From: Actinosomnolentus pattersoniae (SeqCode)
GTDB lineage: Bacteria > Actinomycetota > UBA4738
Reading direction: 5' to 3'
NCBI GenBank assembly: GCA_013817655.1
Contig: JACDCJ010000035.1
Coordinates: 1 to 12,210 of the forward strand
DNA length: 12,210 nucleotides
The notes below the pieces were generated by a model. It worked only from the letters and a program-made list of their open reading frames with translations, made no database searches and was not told the origin of the DNA. Shown piece after piece: positions 1 to 6,213 of the stretch (the first letter of the stretch is position 1; each line of letters begins with the position of its first letter). The position numbers and the translations under genes were made by a program.

Positions 1-1
1 G

Positions 2-646
2 TGCCGATGGATGGCTGCTGCGGGCATGGCCGTCGCCGTCGTTCTCGCCTCATGCGGAGGGACCAGCGGATACACCTTCGTGCGCAGCTCCGAGACCGAC
101 GCGTTCTTCAAGGTGCCGAGCGACTGGGAGCGATTCAACAAGAAGGAGATACTCGTGGCGGTGGATCTGAGCGATTCGCCTGGGGCGAACGAGGGCTTCA
201 AGTTCCTGGAGGCCTACGACGCCGCGCCCGATCCTTCGATCGACCACGTTATCGGAGCCGAGCTACCGAAGTTCCCGGTCGTTCGCGCGGAGGTCCGCCA
301 GCTGACTCCGGTGACGCGCGACCGGATGTCGCTACAGTCCATCCGCAACGCGCTGTTCCCGATAGACGAGCTCTTCCAGAACGACCAGGTGGACGTCCTT
401 GCCGAGGAGGACGTGGTCCTCGATGGCGGCGTCCATGGGCTGCGGCTGGACTACAACCTCTCCCTCGCGGGGAACCTCACTGCGGTGGCCGGCAACCAGA
501 TCCTCCGGGTGACCCAGATCGGGTTGCTGGATCCCGCGACGAACCTCCTCTACCTCTTCTGGGTTCAGTGCACGGCAGACTGCTTCCAGCAGCATCAGCG
601 CACGATCGACCAGATCGTGGATTCCTACACCGTGAAGGAGCAGTGA
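2..646 (+). CDS. Putative lipoprotein, 5' end cut by window edge
   Basis: I do not recognise the family. The frame is open to the left edge, so the true start is probably outside. The first ATG inside (position 11) would give a signal peptide with no positive charge, whereas the upstream codons add Arg-Trp. The hydrophobic stretch AVAVVLASC ends in a lipobox (L-A-S-C, Cys codon at 53-55), which predicts a lipid-anchored protein on the outer face of the membrane. The mature part is about 195 residues, mixed alpha/beta in appearance, ending in a helix-like QHQRTIDQIVDSYTVKEQ segment. Such a layout resembles small PsbP/LpqN-like actinobacterial lipoproteins, but this is only a loose comparison. 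The stop lies one base before the start of the FtsH-like protease gene, so the two are almost certainly co-transcribed and translationally coupled. This suggests, without proving, a joint function at the membrane. Confidence 0.75.
   Translation, partial: CRWMAAAGMAVAVVLASCGGTSGYTFVRSSETDAFFKVPSDWERFNKKEILVAVDLSDSPGANEGFKFLEAYDAAPDPSIDHVIGAELPKFPVVRAEVRQLTPVTRDRMSLQSIRNALFPIDELFQNDQVDVLAEEDVVLDGGVHGLRLDYNLSLAGNLTAVAGNQILRVTQIGLLDPATNLLYLFWVQCTADCFQQHQRTIDQIVDSYTVKEQ
634..640 (+). promoter_or_regulatory. Ribosome binding site of the FtsH-like gene
   Basis: GAAGGAG lies 7 bases before the ATG at 648 and within the last codons of the upstream lipoprotein gene. It fixes the start of the protease and supports coupled translation of the pair. 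Confidence 0.7.
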
Positions 647-647
647 G

Positions 648-3107
648 ATGAGCTCGAACGGAGAGGACAAGCCCGGGCTGTCCTGGCCAGATCACGACAG
701 CGGTCCAACCCCGCCTCCCGAATACAAGAGCAGGCTGCGAGACGAGGATCGGGCCACCCGCAAGCCGCTCGCGTGGTGGGATCGCATCAAGCTGCTGCTT
801 CTGCTGCTGGGCGCCTTCATGGTGCTCGTCTGGAGCACGCTGGCCGAGTTCGCAGGGCTGATCTCGTTCCAGGACGCGTTCGCCCAGACGACGAGGGCGC
901 ACTGGTGGCTTCTGCTGCTCGCCGGCCTGGAGCTGATCCGGCAGCTCCATTACCTGATCAGCGAGCGTTCCTCCGCATATCACCGTTTCTGGACCGACCG
1001 CGTCTTCGGCGGCTTCGGCCGCCGGGCCGGGCGGATGAACGATTGGAACCGCTACCGGATCGGCCGTGTGCTGAAGGTGCTGTTCTTCCTGGTCATCCTG
1101 GACCTTGTCCTCGCCAAGCTGTTCGATCTCTCGCCCGCGCTCGCGCTGTTCCAGCTTCCGGTCGTGCTCTTCCAGGCGCTGCCCTTCATCCTCCAGCTGT
1201 CGTTCGGGTTCTTCTTCGTGATCGTCCAGTTCGTCGGTCTCTTCTGGTTCCTGTCGCGGGGCGGCGTGGACGTGTACTTCCCCGACGACATCAAGACGCG
1301 CTACACGGACGTGTGGGGTCAGGACAACGTCCTTGCGAAGGTGAAGGAGAACATGGTCTTCCTCGAGGACCCCGAATCCATCGAGCGCAAGGGCGGATAC
1401 GTGCCCGGGGGCATCTTGCTGTGGGGCCCTCCCGGCACCGGCAAGACGCTAATGGCCGAGTCCGTCGCGGGCGAGACCGGCAAGCCGTTCGTCTTCGTGG
1501 ATCCCGGCGCGTTCATCCAGATGTTCATGGGCGTAGGCATCCTGAAGGTCAAGTCGCTGTTCCGGAAGCTCCGCAAGCTCGCCGTGAAGTACGGGGGCGT
1601 GATCGTGTTCTTCGACGAGGCCGACTCGCTGGGGAACCGCGGCGCGCTCTCGGGCGGAGGCCCGTGGGGCGGGGGGTCCATGACGCCGAGCGCGTGGTCG
1701 GCGAATCCCCCCTGCAACGGGCTGTCCTACGTCTCGGCCGATGCGGCCTCGTTGCTGTTCCGCGGCAGCCTCGAGCCCTCGACCGCCGGCGAGCGCCCTG
1801 GCGGCATCACCGACCGGATCATCATGGGCGGCATGGGGATGGGCGGGGGGATGGGAACGCTGAACGCGCTGCTGACGGAGCTGTCCGGCCTGAAGAAGCC
1901 CCGCGGCTTCTTCAACCGCGTCGTCCGCCGGGCGCTCGGCATGCGTCCGAAGCCCCCGCCGAAGTACCGGATCCTGGTGATGATGGCGACCAACCTCCCT
2001 CAGGCCCTGGACGAGGCGCTCCTGCGTCCGGGACGGATCGACCGCATCTACAAGGTGGGCTACCCCTCGAAGGTGGGGCGGATCCGGACGTACCAGGGCT
2101 ACTTCGCGAAGGTGAGGAACGAGCTCACCGACGAGCAGATCGAGAAGCTGGCGACCATCACCCCCTACGCCACCGGAGCCTCCATCAAGGACCTGGTCAA
2201 CGAGGCGCTCATCAACGCCATCCGGAGAGGGCGTGAGTCGATCCTCTGGGAGGACGTCATCAAGGCGAAGCAACTGAAGGATCTCGGACCGCCGGAGGAC
2301 GTCGAGTACATCGAGCGCGAGCGCCACGCCGTGGCCGTGCACGAGGCGTGCCACGCTGTCGCCGCCTACAAGGTTCGGCGCCACCTCACCATCGACATCG
2401 CGACGATCGAGAAGGGGGGCACCTACCTCGGGATGGTGGCATCCATCCCTCCCGAGGATCAGTTCACGCGCTGGCGGACCGAGTACGAGGCAGACATCAT
2501 GGTGAGCCTCGCCTCGCTGGCGGGAGAGCGCCTCTTCTTCGAGGGTGACAGCTCCTCCGGCGTTTCCGGAGACCTCGAGAGCGCCACGAAGCTGGCCACG
2601 ATGATGGAGGGGTACTGGGGCATGGGGTCCACAGTCGCCTCGCACGGCGTGACTCACGAGGTTGGCATCGGTGGCGGGGGGAAGCCCGGCAAGGGCGAGT
2701 CCCAGAAGGAGAAGGATCTCCTCGAGAGCAACTTGGGCTACCGGATCGAGGAGAAGCTCGGGGAGCTGCTCGAGCGGATCGCCGATCTGCTGTCGGATGA
2801 GCGCAAGACCGTGCTCGCCGTCGCACACGCGCTGGAGACGAACAGGACGGTGACCGGCGACGACGTCGAGGCGATAATCGAGGGCCGGCCGGGCCCCCTT
2901 ATCGACGGACGCCCGTACCACGTTCCTCACTTCGTCGAGCAGGCCGAGGCGTATCACGCCGAGGCGCTCGCGGCGCACAAGGCGCACTCCAAGCCAACCG
3001 TTCCGCTACCCTCGCTGCCGGTTCCGGCCCCCGTCTACTCCGAGGTACCCTCGGGCAATGGGGAGCTCGGAGATCCGGAAGGAGGGAGCGCGGCAGAGGG
3101 CGCCTGA
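648..3107 (+). CDS. FtsH-like membrane AAA+ zinc metalloprotease with extra insertions
   Basis: 819 residues. This is an ATP-driven membrane protease of the FtsH superfamily (AAA+ plus peptidase M41), expected to extract and degrade membrane or misfolded proteins. About five hydrophobic segments (roughly 47-67, 85-104, 141-160, 164-181, 183-203) replace the two spans and periplasmic domain of classical FtsH. Visible motifs are Walker A GPPGTGKT (260-267), a pore-loop FMG equivalent (FIQMFMGVG), Walker B VIVFFDEAD (318-326), sensor 1 N449, arginine fingers R460 and R463, zinc site HEACH (565-569) and third ligand D642. Spacing N449-H565 (116) and H565-D642 (77) matches E. coli FtsH (N301, H417, D495, from memory: 116 and 78). 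Walker B to sensor 1 is about 79 residues longer than in E. coli: about 58 Gly/Met-rich residues in the pore-loop-2 region and about 21 basic residues after TELSGL. The C-terminal tail is Pro-rich. All catalytic residues are kept, so it is probably active. It is too divergent to call ftsH itself. Confidence 0.92.
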   Translation: MSSNGEDKPGLSWPDHDSGPTPPPEYKSRLRDEDRATRKPLAWWDRIKLLLLLLGAFMVLVWSTLAEFAGLISFQDAFAQTTRAHWWLLLLAGLELIRQLHYLISERSSAYHRFWTDRVFGGFGRRAGRMNDWNRYRIGRVLKVLFFLVILDLVLAKLFDLSPALALFQLPVVLFQALPFILQLSFGFFFVIVQFVGLFWFLSRGGVDVYFPDDIKTRYTDVWGQDNVLAKVKENMVFLEDPESIERKGGYVPGGILLWGPPGTGKTLMAESVAGETGKPFVFVDPGAFIQMFMGVGILKVKSLFRKLRKLAVKYGGVIVFFDEADSLGNRGALSGGGPWGGGSMTPSAWSANPPCNGLSYVSADAASLLFRGSLEPSTAGERPGGITDRIIMGGMGMGGGMGTLNALLTELSGLKKPRGFFNRVVRRALGMRPKPPPKYRILVMMATNLPQALDEALLRPGRIDRIYKVGYPSKVGRIRTYQGYFAKVRNELTDEQIEKLATITPYATGASIKDLVNEALINAIRRGRESILWEDVIKAKQLKDLGPPEDVEYIERERHAVAVHEACHAVAAYKVRRHLTIDIATIEKGGTYLGMVASIPPEDQFTRWRTEYEADIMVSLASLAGERLFFEGDSSSGVSGDLESATKLATMMEGYWGMGSTVASHGVTHEVGIGGGGKPGKGESQKEKDLLESNLGYRIEEKLGELLERIADLLSDERKTVLAVAHALETNRTVTGDDVEAIIEGRPGPLIDGRPYHVPHFVEQAEAYHAEALAAHKAHSKPTVPLPSLPVPAPVYSEVPSGNGELGDPEGGSAAEGA

Positions 3108-3131
3108 GGGACCGGATCGGCCGGTCCTCAG
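3104..3131. terminator. Bidirectional hairpin between convergent genes
   Basis: CTGAGGGACCGG / CCGGTCCTCAG with loop ATCGG forms an 11-bp stem with one bulged G. It contains the stop codon of the FtsH-like gene (3105-3107) and that of the exporter on the other strand (3128-3130). There is no T-tract, so it would be an actinobacterial L-shaped terminator. Termination is inferred from position and structure only. Confidence 0.6.
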
Positions 3132-4108
3132 GGGGCCGGCGTCCGTTCCATGGCTTGCCCTCCGGCGGCGACAACGCCGTCTCCGGGAGGTGCGGGCTCC
3201 CGCAGATCGTGCCTCCTTCGAGCCTCGGCGGTCAGAATGAGCACCACGGCTGCCAGGATGAGCCCGGCAGCGATCAGCGTCCTTGCCCCGATCGGTTCAT
3301 CTAGGACTGACCATCCGAGAAACACCGCGACGACGGGATTGACATAGGCGTAGGTCGATACGAGCGACGTCGACGCGTTGCCCAGGAGCCAGATGTAGGC
3401 GCTGAATGCGATCAGCGACCCGAAGACGATCAGATAGCCGAGGCCCAGGGCGGAGGCGAGTGAGATCCGGTCCAGGTGGACTTCGGAGAGCTCGCCCGTC
3501 AGGACGCCAAGCATCATCAGCATCGAACCGCCGGCGAGCATCTCCATCGCCGTCGCGACGAGCGGCCGCCGCGGGAGGGGAAGTCGCCCGGACAGGACCG
3601 ACCCCGTTGCCCAGCAGACCGCGGAACCGATCAGTACGGCGACGCCGAGTGAATCGACGGGACCTCCGGTGGCGCCGGCGGAGCGCACGAGCAGCGCGGT
3701 TCCGGCGAAGCCGATAACCAGCCCCGCGACGGTGCGGCCCCGGATTCGTTCACGACCGATGCGGGCCGCCATGATGGCCATCCATATGGGAACTGTCGCG
3801 ATGAGGAGCGAGGACACGCTCGTGGCCACGCGCTGCGCCGCCCAGACGACCCCTCCGTTGCCACCGAGGAGGAGGAGCCCGCCGATCAGCGCCGCCGACT
3901 TCCACTGCGCTCGCCCCACGCGGTCCTCTCTCACATCTCCGCGCCGAATGGCCCAGACGAATAGCAGCGCGCCCGCAGCGAGGAACCGTGTCGCCGCCAT
4001 CAGGAAGGGTGGGAGAGTCTCCACGGCAACCCGGATGGCGAGATAGGTGGACCCCCACACCACGTAGATCGTGCCCAGCGCCAGCCACAGCCGGCGGGAA
4101 CGTCCCAT
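3128..4108 (-). CDS. EamA/DMT family exporter (YedA-like)
   Basis: 326 residues, an inner-membrane drug/metabolite transporter with about ten membrane helices in two EamA repeats. The opening YVVWGSTYLAIRVAVETLPP, followed by a helix rich in small residues, is typical of the YedA/RhtA type of the DMT superfamily. The second repeat carries VSTYAYVNPVVAVFLGW, the usual signature before the last helices. Substrates in this family are amino acids, metabolites or drugs; none can be named here. I chose ATG 4108 over the TTG at 4111. There is no Shine-Dalgarno in front, but TACCAT sits six bases upstream, which suggests a leaderless message. The gene stands alone, convergent with the FtsH-like gene (20-base gap) and divergent from the small basic protein gene. 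Confidence 0.9.
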   Translation of the reverse strand: MGRSRRLWLALGTIYVVWGSTYLAIRVAVETLPPFLMAATRFLAAGALLFVWAIRRGDVREDRVGRAQWKSAALIGGLLLLGGNGGVVWAAQRVATSVSSLLIATVPIWMAIMAARIGRERIRGRTVAGLVIGFAGTALLVRSAGATGGPVDSLGVAVLIGSAVCWATGSVLSGRLPLPRRPLVATAMEMLAGGSMLMMLGVLTGELSEVHLDRISLASALGLGYLIVFGSLIAFSAYIWLLGNASTSLVSTYAYVNPVVAVFLGWSVLDEPIGARTLIAAGLILAAVVLILTAEARRRHDLREPAPPGDGVVAAGGQAMERTPAP

Positions 4109-4114
4109 CAACCG

Positions 4115-4120
4115 ATGGTA
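4115..4120 (-). promoter_or_regulatory. Candidate -10 element for a leaderless exporter mRNA
   Basis: TACCAT (TANNNT type) read on the minus strand ends six bases before the exporter ATG at 4108, which would place the transcript start at or next to the start codon. No convincing -35 is seen. The lack of any Shine-Dalgarno supports the idea. Confidence 0.35.
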
Positions 4121-4191
4121 CCGGGGGATGCTGTTAGGCTGGCCTTCGATCCAACAACACCACGACGACCCCGTCGTACGGAAGGAGCACG

Positions 4192-4509
4192 GTGGCCGAC
4201 TACAAGGAGGTCCGCGTCGAGCGGCTGCACCTTAAGGTGCCGGGGACGGATCAGCTCCGCAAGAACGCGGCGGGCCGGCTTCGATATCTGCTCGCCGCCG
4301 GCTGGCGCGAGACGGACCGCTGGATCGAGCCCGACTACCTCAAGGTTCGTATCGAGCGCTCGGGGCATGCCCCGCGCATGACCAGGCTGCCGAAATTCCC
4401 TGCGCTTCAGGGGCGGCCACCTCGCGGGGGTCCCGGGGGGCGCTTCGGAGGTCCCGGGGGCGCAGGTCCTGGCGGTCCGGGGGGAGCCCCCAGAGGCCCT
4501 CGACGCTGA
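4192..4509 (+). CDS. Small basic protein with Gly/Pro/Arg-rich tail, unknown function
   Basis: 105 residues from a GTG start. GAAGGAG at 4181-4187 lies five bases upstream and supports this start. Residues 1-65 look like a compact alpha/beta fold with repeated V-R-V-E-R and K-V-R-I-E-R strands around a helix (QLRKNAAGRLRYLLAAGW). Residues from about 75 on are a low-complexity tail of Gly, Pro and Arg (PRGGPGGRFGGPGGAG and similar), resembling RGG-type RNA-binding tails. I do not recognise the family. A cold-shock protein gene lies just downstream on the other strand and shares a terminator, so an RNA-related role is possible but is inference. A possible -10 (TAGGCT) is at 4135-4140. Confidence 0.8.
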   Translation: MADYKEVRVERLHLKVPGTDQLRKNAAGRLRYLLAAGWRETDRWIEPDYLKVRIERSGHAPRMTRLPKFPALQGRPPRGGPGGRFGGPGGAGPGGPGGAPRGPRR

Positions 4510-4539
4510 TCCGGACATCACGAAGACCTCGCAACACGA

Positions 4540-4570
4540 CGAAGGGGCCGCCGATCCGGCGGCCCCTTCG
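4540..4570. terminator. Strong bidirectional terminator hairpin
   Basis: CGAAGGGGCCGCC / GGCGGCCCCTTCG is a perfect 13-bp stem with a 5-base loop GATCC. It sits between the convergent small basic protein gene and the cold-shock gene and can serve both. No T-tract follows. A second short stem (GAGCGC/GCGCTC, 4580-4595) overlaps the cold-shock stop codon. Confidence 0.85.
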
Positions 4571-4593
4571 AGCGTCTTCGAGCGCCTACGCGC

Positions 4594-4797
4594 TCAGGCG
4601 GTCGGGCGGACGTTCGCTGCCTGCGGGCCCTTCTGGCCCGTAGTCACGTCGAACTCGACCTTCTGGTTCTCCTCCAGGTTGCGGTACCCAGTCCCCTGGA
4701 TGGCGCTGAAGTGTACGAACACGTCAGGGCCGTCCTCCTGGGAGATGAATCCGTATCCCTTCTCGGAGTTGAACCACTTCACGACACCGGTTGCCAC
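4594..4797 (-). CDS. Cold-shock protein, CspA family
   Basis: 67 residues, exactly the usual length: a single OB-fold cold-shock domain that binds single-stranded RNA and DNA and melts RNA structure. RNP1 is KGYGFI (13-18) and RNP2 is VFVHFS (26-31). The N-terminus MATGVVKWFNSEKGYGF and the end QAANVRP are standard for actinobacterial CspA/CspB proteins. The start is the GTG at 4797. AGGAGG at 4807-4812 lies nine bases upstream, whereas the longer reading frame to 4863 adds non-homologous residues. A probable promoter lies about 125 bases upstream, giving a leader of about 117 bases, a common arrangement in cold-induced csp genes. Confidence 0.96.
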   Translation of the reverse strand: MATGVVKWFNSEKGYGFISQEDGPDVFVHFSAIQGTGYRNLEENQKVEFDVTTGQKGPQAANVRPTA

Positions 4798-4920
4798 AAG
4801 CAATCCCCTCCTTTCCTGGCCGTCCCGGGCTTGAGCGTTTCCTGCCCGTCGGCTCTGCCCCACCGGGGGGCGCTGAGGGAACTGCTCGGAGCAAAGTGCG
4901 CGTGCTGAACCCTCGCGCGA

Positions 4921-4929
4921 ACTGTAGCA
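4921..4929 (-). promoter_or_regulatory. Candidate extended -10 promoter of the cold-shock gene
   Basis: On the minus strand TGCTACAGT has an extended -10 form (TGN-TANNNT). The start point would be near 4914, leaving a leader of about 117 bases before the GTG at 4797. The -35 is weak. This is the only AT-rich patch in an otherwise GC-rich region. Confidence 0.4.
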
Positions 4930-4970
4930 GTTTCAAAGCAGCTCGACGTCAGCGGCGAGCGTGCCCTCGA

Positions 4971-4988
4971 GTGGCACGATCGTGCCAC
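4971..4988. promoter_or_regulatory. 18-bp perfect palindrome, candidate operator
   Basis: GTGGCACGATCGTGCCAC is its own reverse complement. It lies in the intergenic region between the divergent cold-shock and acidic-protein genes, 44 bases before the GTG at 5033. It is more symmetric than expected by chance and too far from any gene end to be a terminator. I recognise no known regulator motif in it (not LexA, CIRCE or HAIR). Confidence 0.5.
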
Positions 4989-5032
4989 ACTTCAGGTGAG
5001 ACGCCCCGGCCCGGAGAGTCGAAGGAGGTCGA

Positions 5033-5353
5033 GTGGACGATCAGCGTTTCGAGCAACTCGAGCGCAAGCGCGATTCCGAGGGCCTGAGCGATGAGGAGGC
5101 GGATGAGCTCGGCCGGATGATGGCCGAGCGTGCCGGAAAGCCGTACGCCAATGCAGAGGACCGGCCCTCGCTCCAGGACGAGCCTGTCGCGTGGGAGGAG
5201 GGAGCCAAGCGCGATGAGGAAGCCGGCGAGGATGCGTCCGGGTCGACCGATCCAGACGATCGCCGCCTGTCGGATACGGAGCGACCCCCGGTGGCGCCCG
5301 GCGGGAGTGGCTACCTGCCACCCAAGGGCGGCGCCGAGGATCCAGCCCCCTGA
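5033..5353 (+). CDS. Small acidic, probably disordered protein upstream of clpS
   Basis: 106 residues from a GTG start, set by AAGGAGG at 5022-5028. I do not recognise it. Residues 1-35 (MDDQRFEQLERKRDSEGLSD and on) look like a short charged helical hairpin ending in RMMAERAGKPYAN. The remainder is acidic and low in hydrophobics (EEGAKRDEEAGEDASGSTDPDD), closing with a Pro/Gly-rich tail, so it is likely unstructured. There is no signal peptide or membrane span. The stop is seven bases before the clpS start, so it is probably the first gene of the clpS operon. It could be a stress-related small protein or an adaptor, but no function can be assigned. Confidence 0.75.
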   Translation: MDDQRFEQLERKRDSEGLSDEEADELGRMMAERAGKPYANAEDRPSLQDEPVAWEEGAKRDEEAGEDASGSTDPDDRRLSDTERPPVAPGGSGYLPPKGGAEDPAP

Positions 5354-5360
5354 CCAGGGC

Positions 5361-5681
5361 ATGCGGTCCCACACGCTTGGCGCCAGCAGTCTCCCCACCG
5401 CCCCGGCCGAGGTCGACCGCCCGTCGAACGAAGACCTACTCTCGCCGGACAGACCGTGGGTCGTGATCGTCTGGAACGACCCGATCAACCTGATGTCCTA
5501 CGTGACATACGTCTTCCAGAAACTCTTCGGCTACACACGCGAGAAAGCCACCCGGCTCATGCTGGACGTCCATCACCGGGGAAAGGCGGTCGTCTCGAGT
5601 GGCCCGCGGGAGAAGGCTGAGCTGGATGTCTTCCGCCTGCACGAACACGGGCTCTGGGCCACCATGCAGCATGACACCTGA
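5361..5681 (+). CDS. clpS: ATP-dependent Clp protease adaptor ClpS
   Basis: 106 residues. A cytoplasmic adaptor that binds proteins with N-degron first residues and delivers them to the ClpC/ClpA unfoldase of the ClpP protease. The core begins at about residue 32 (WVVIVWNDPINLMSYVTYVF) and shows N39-D40-P41 and H71. D40 to H71 is 31 residues, matching D35 and H66 of the E. coli N-degron pocket. KATRLMLDVHHRGKAVVS and GLWATMQ are typical of actinobacterial ClpS. The 30-residue N-terminal extension is flexible, as usual. The ATG at 5361 follows the previous stop by seven bases and has no good Shine-Dalgarno, so it is likely translated by coupling. Confidence 0.96.
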   Translation: MRSHTLGASSLPTAPAEVDRPSNEDLLSPDRPWVVIVWNDPINLMSYVTYVFQKLFGYTREKATRLMLDVHHRGKAVVSSGPREKAELDVFRLHEHGLWATMQHDT

Positions 5682-5699
5682 GCCGCGACCCCTCCCCCC

Positions 5700-5716
5700 G
5701 CGAGGCACCGCCTCGC
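5700..5716 (+). promoter_or_regulatory. GC hairpin in the clpS-DUF2017 gap
   Basis: GCGAGGC-ACC-GCCTCGC is a perfect 7-bp stem with a 3-base loop, ending seven bases before the DUF2017 ATG. The downstream gene has no visible Shine-Dalgarno. The hairpin may limit its translation or act as a partial terminator. This is inference from structure alone. Confidence 0.3.
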
Positions 5717-5723
5717 TGCGGCC

Positions 5724-6206
5724 ATGAGGAGCCCCGGCTGGCGAGTAAGGCGGACGCGGCGGGGAGACTTCCAGATCCGCCTGCCGAGTGTCGAGCGCGA
5801 CGTGCTCCGGGCCCTCCCGGATCAGCTGCGCCGCCTTCTCGACGCGGAAGACGCCAGCCTTCTCCGGCTCTTCCCACCGGCCTACCAGGACGATCCCGAG
5901 GCGAACGCCGAGTACGAGCGGCTAGTCCACGACGATCTGCGGCTTCGACGCCTGCAGGCGCTCGAGGTCCTGGAAGGGACGATCGACGCCGAAAGGCTCG
6001 ACGAGGAGCAGATGCAGGCTTGGCTGACGGCGCTGAACGACCTTCGCCTCGTCCTCGGCACGAAGCTTGACGTCAGGGAGGACTTGAACCCGGAGTCCAT
6101 GCCGGACGATGACCCCGAGGCCCACGCCCACGCCCTGTACTACTACCTGGGCTGGCTCCAGGAGCAGGTCGTGGAGGCGCTCGCCTCCTCGCTGCCGCGC
6201 GGGTAG
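5724..6206 (+). CDS. DUF2017 family protein
   Basis: 160 residues, cytoplasmic, mostly helical and acidic. The start RRTRRGDFQIRLPSVERDVL, then ALPDQLRRLL and RLFPPAYQDDPEANAEYERL, is characteristic of the DUF2017 family found next to clpS in Actinomycetota (Mycobacterium Rv1331 clpS and Rv1332, from memory). The biochemical role is unknown; constant linkage to clpS suggests a part in Clp proteolysis. ATG 5724 is the first start codon after the in-frame ClpS stop. It has no clear Shine-Dalgarno and a hairpin sits just before it. The gene converges with the cupredoxin gene, with a 7-base gap and no strong terminator. Confidence 0.9.
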   Translation: MRSPGWRVRRTRRGDFQIRLPSVERDVLRALPDQLRRLLDAEDASLLRLFPPAYQDDPEANAEYERLVHDDLRLRRLQALEVLEGTIDAERLDEEQMQAWLTALNDLRLVLGTKLDVREDLNPESMPDDDPEAHAHALYYYLGWLQEQVVEALASSLPRG

Positions 6207-6213
6207 CCAGGAC

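Noticed and set aside
773..2236. Long + strand reading frame of 487 codons inside the protease gene
   Set aside because: It overlaps the whole AAA+ domain, is Arg/Pro/Gly-rich as GC-rich shadows are, and shows no domain motifs.
1449..2987. 512-codon minus-strand frame opposite the protease
   Set aside because: Antisense shadow of a gene with verified catalytic spacing; no recognisable protein features.
4421..4500. G-rich repeats as a possible CRISPR or tandem-repeat array
   Set aside because: They are codons for the Gly/Pro/Arg tail with no regular repeat-spacer structure.
4798..4863. N-terminal extension of the cold-shock protein
   Set aside because: AGGAGG nine bases before GTG 4797 and the canonical 67-residue length set the start there.
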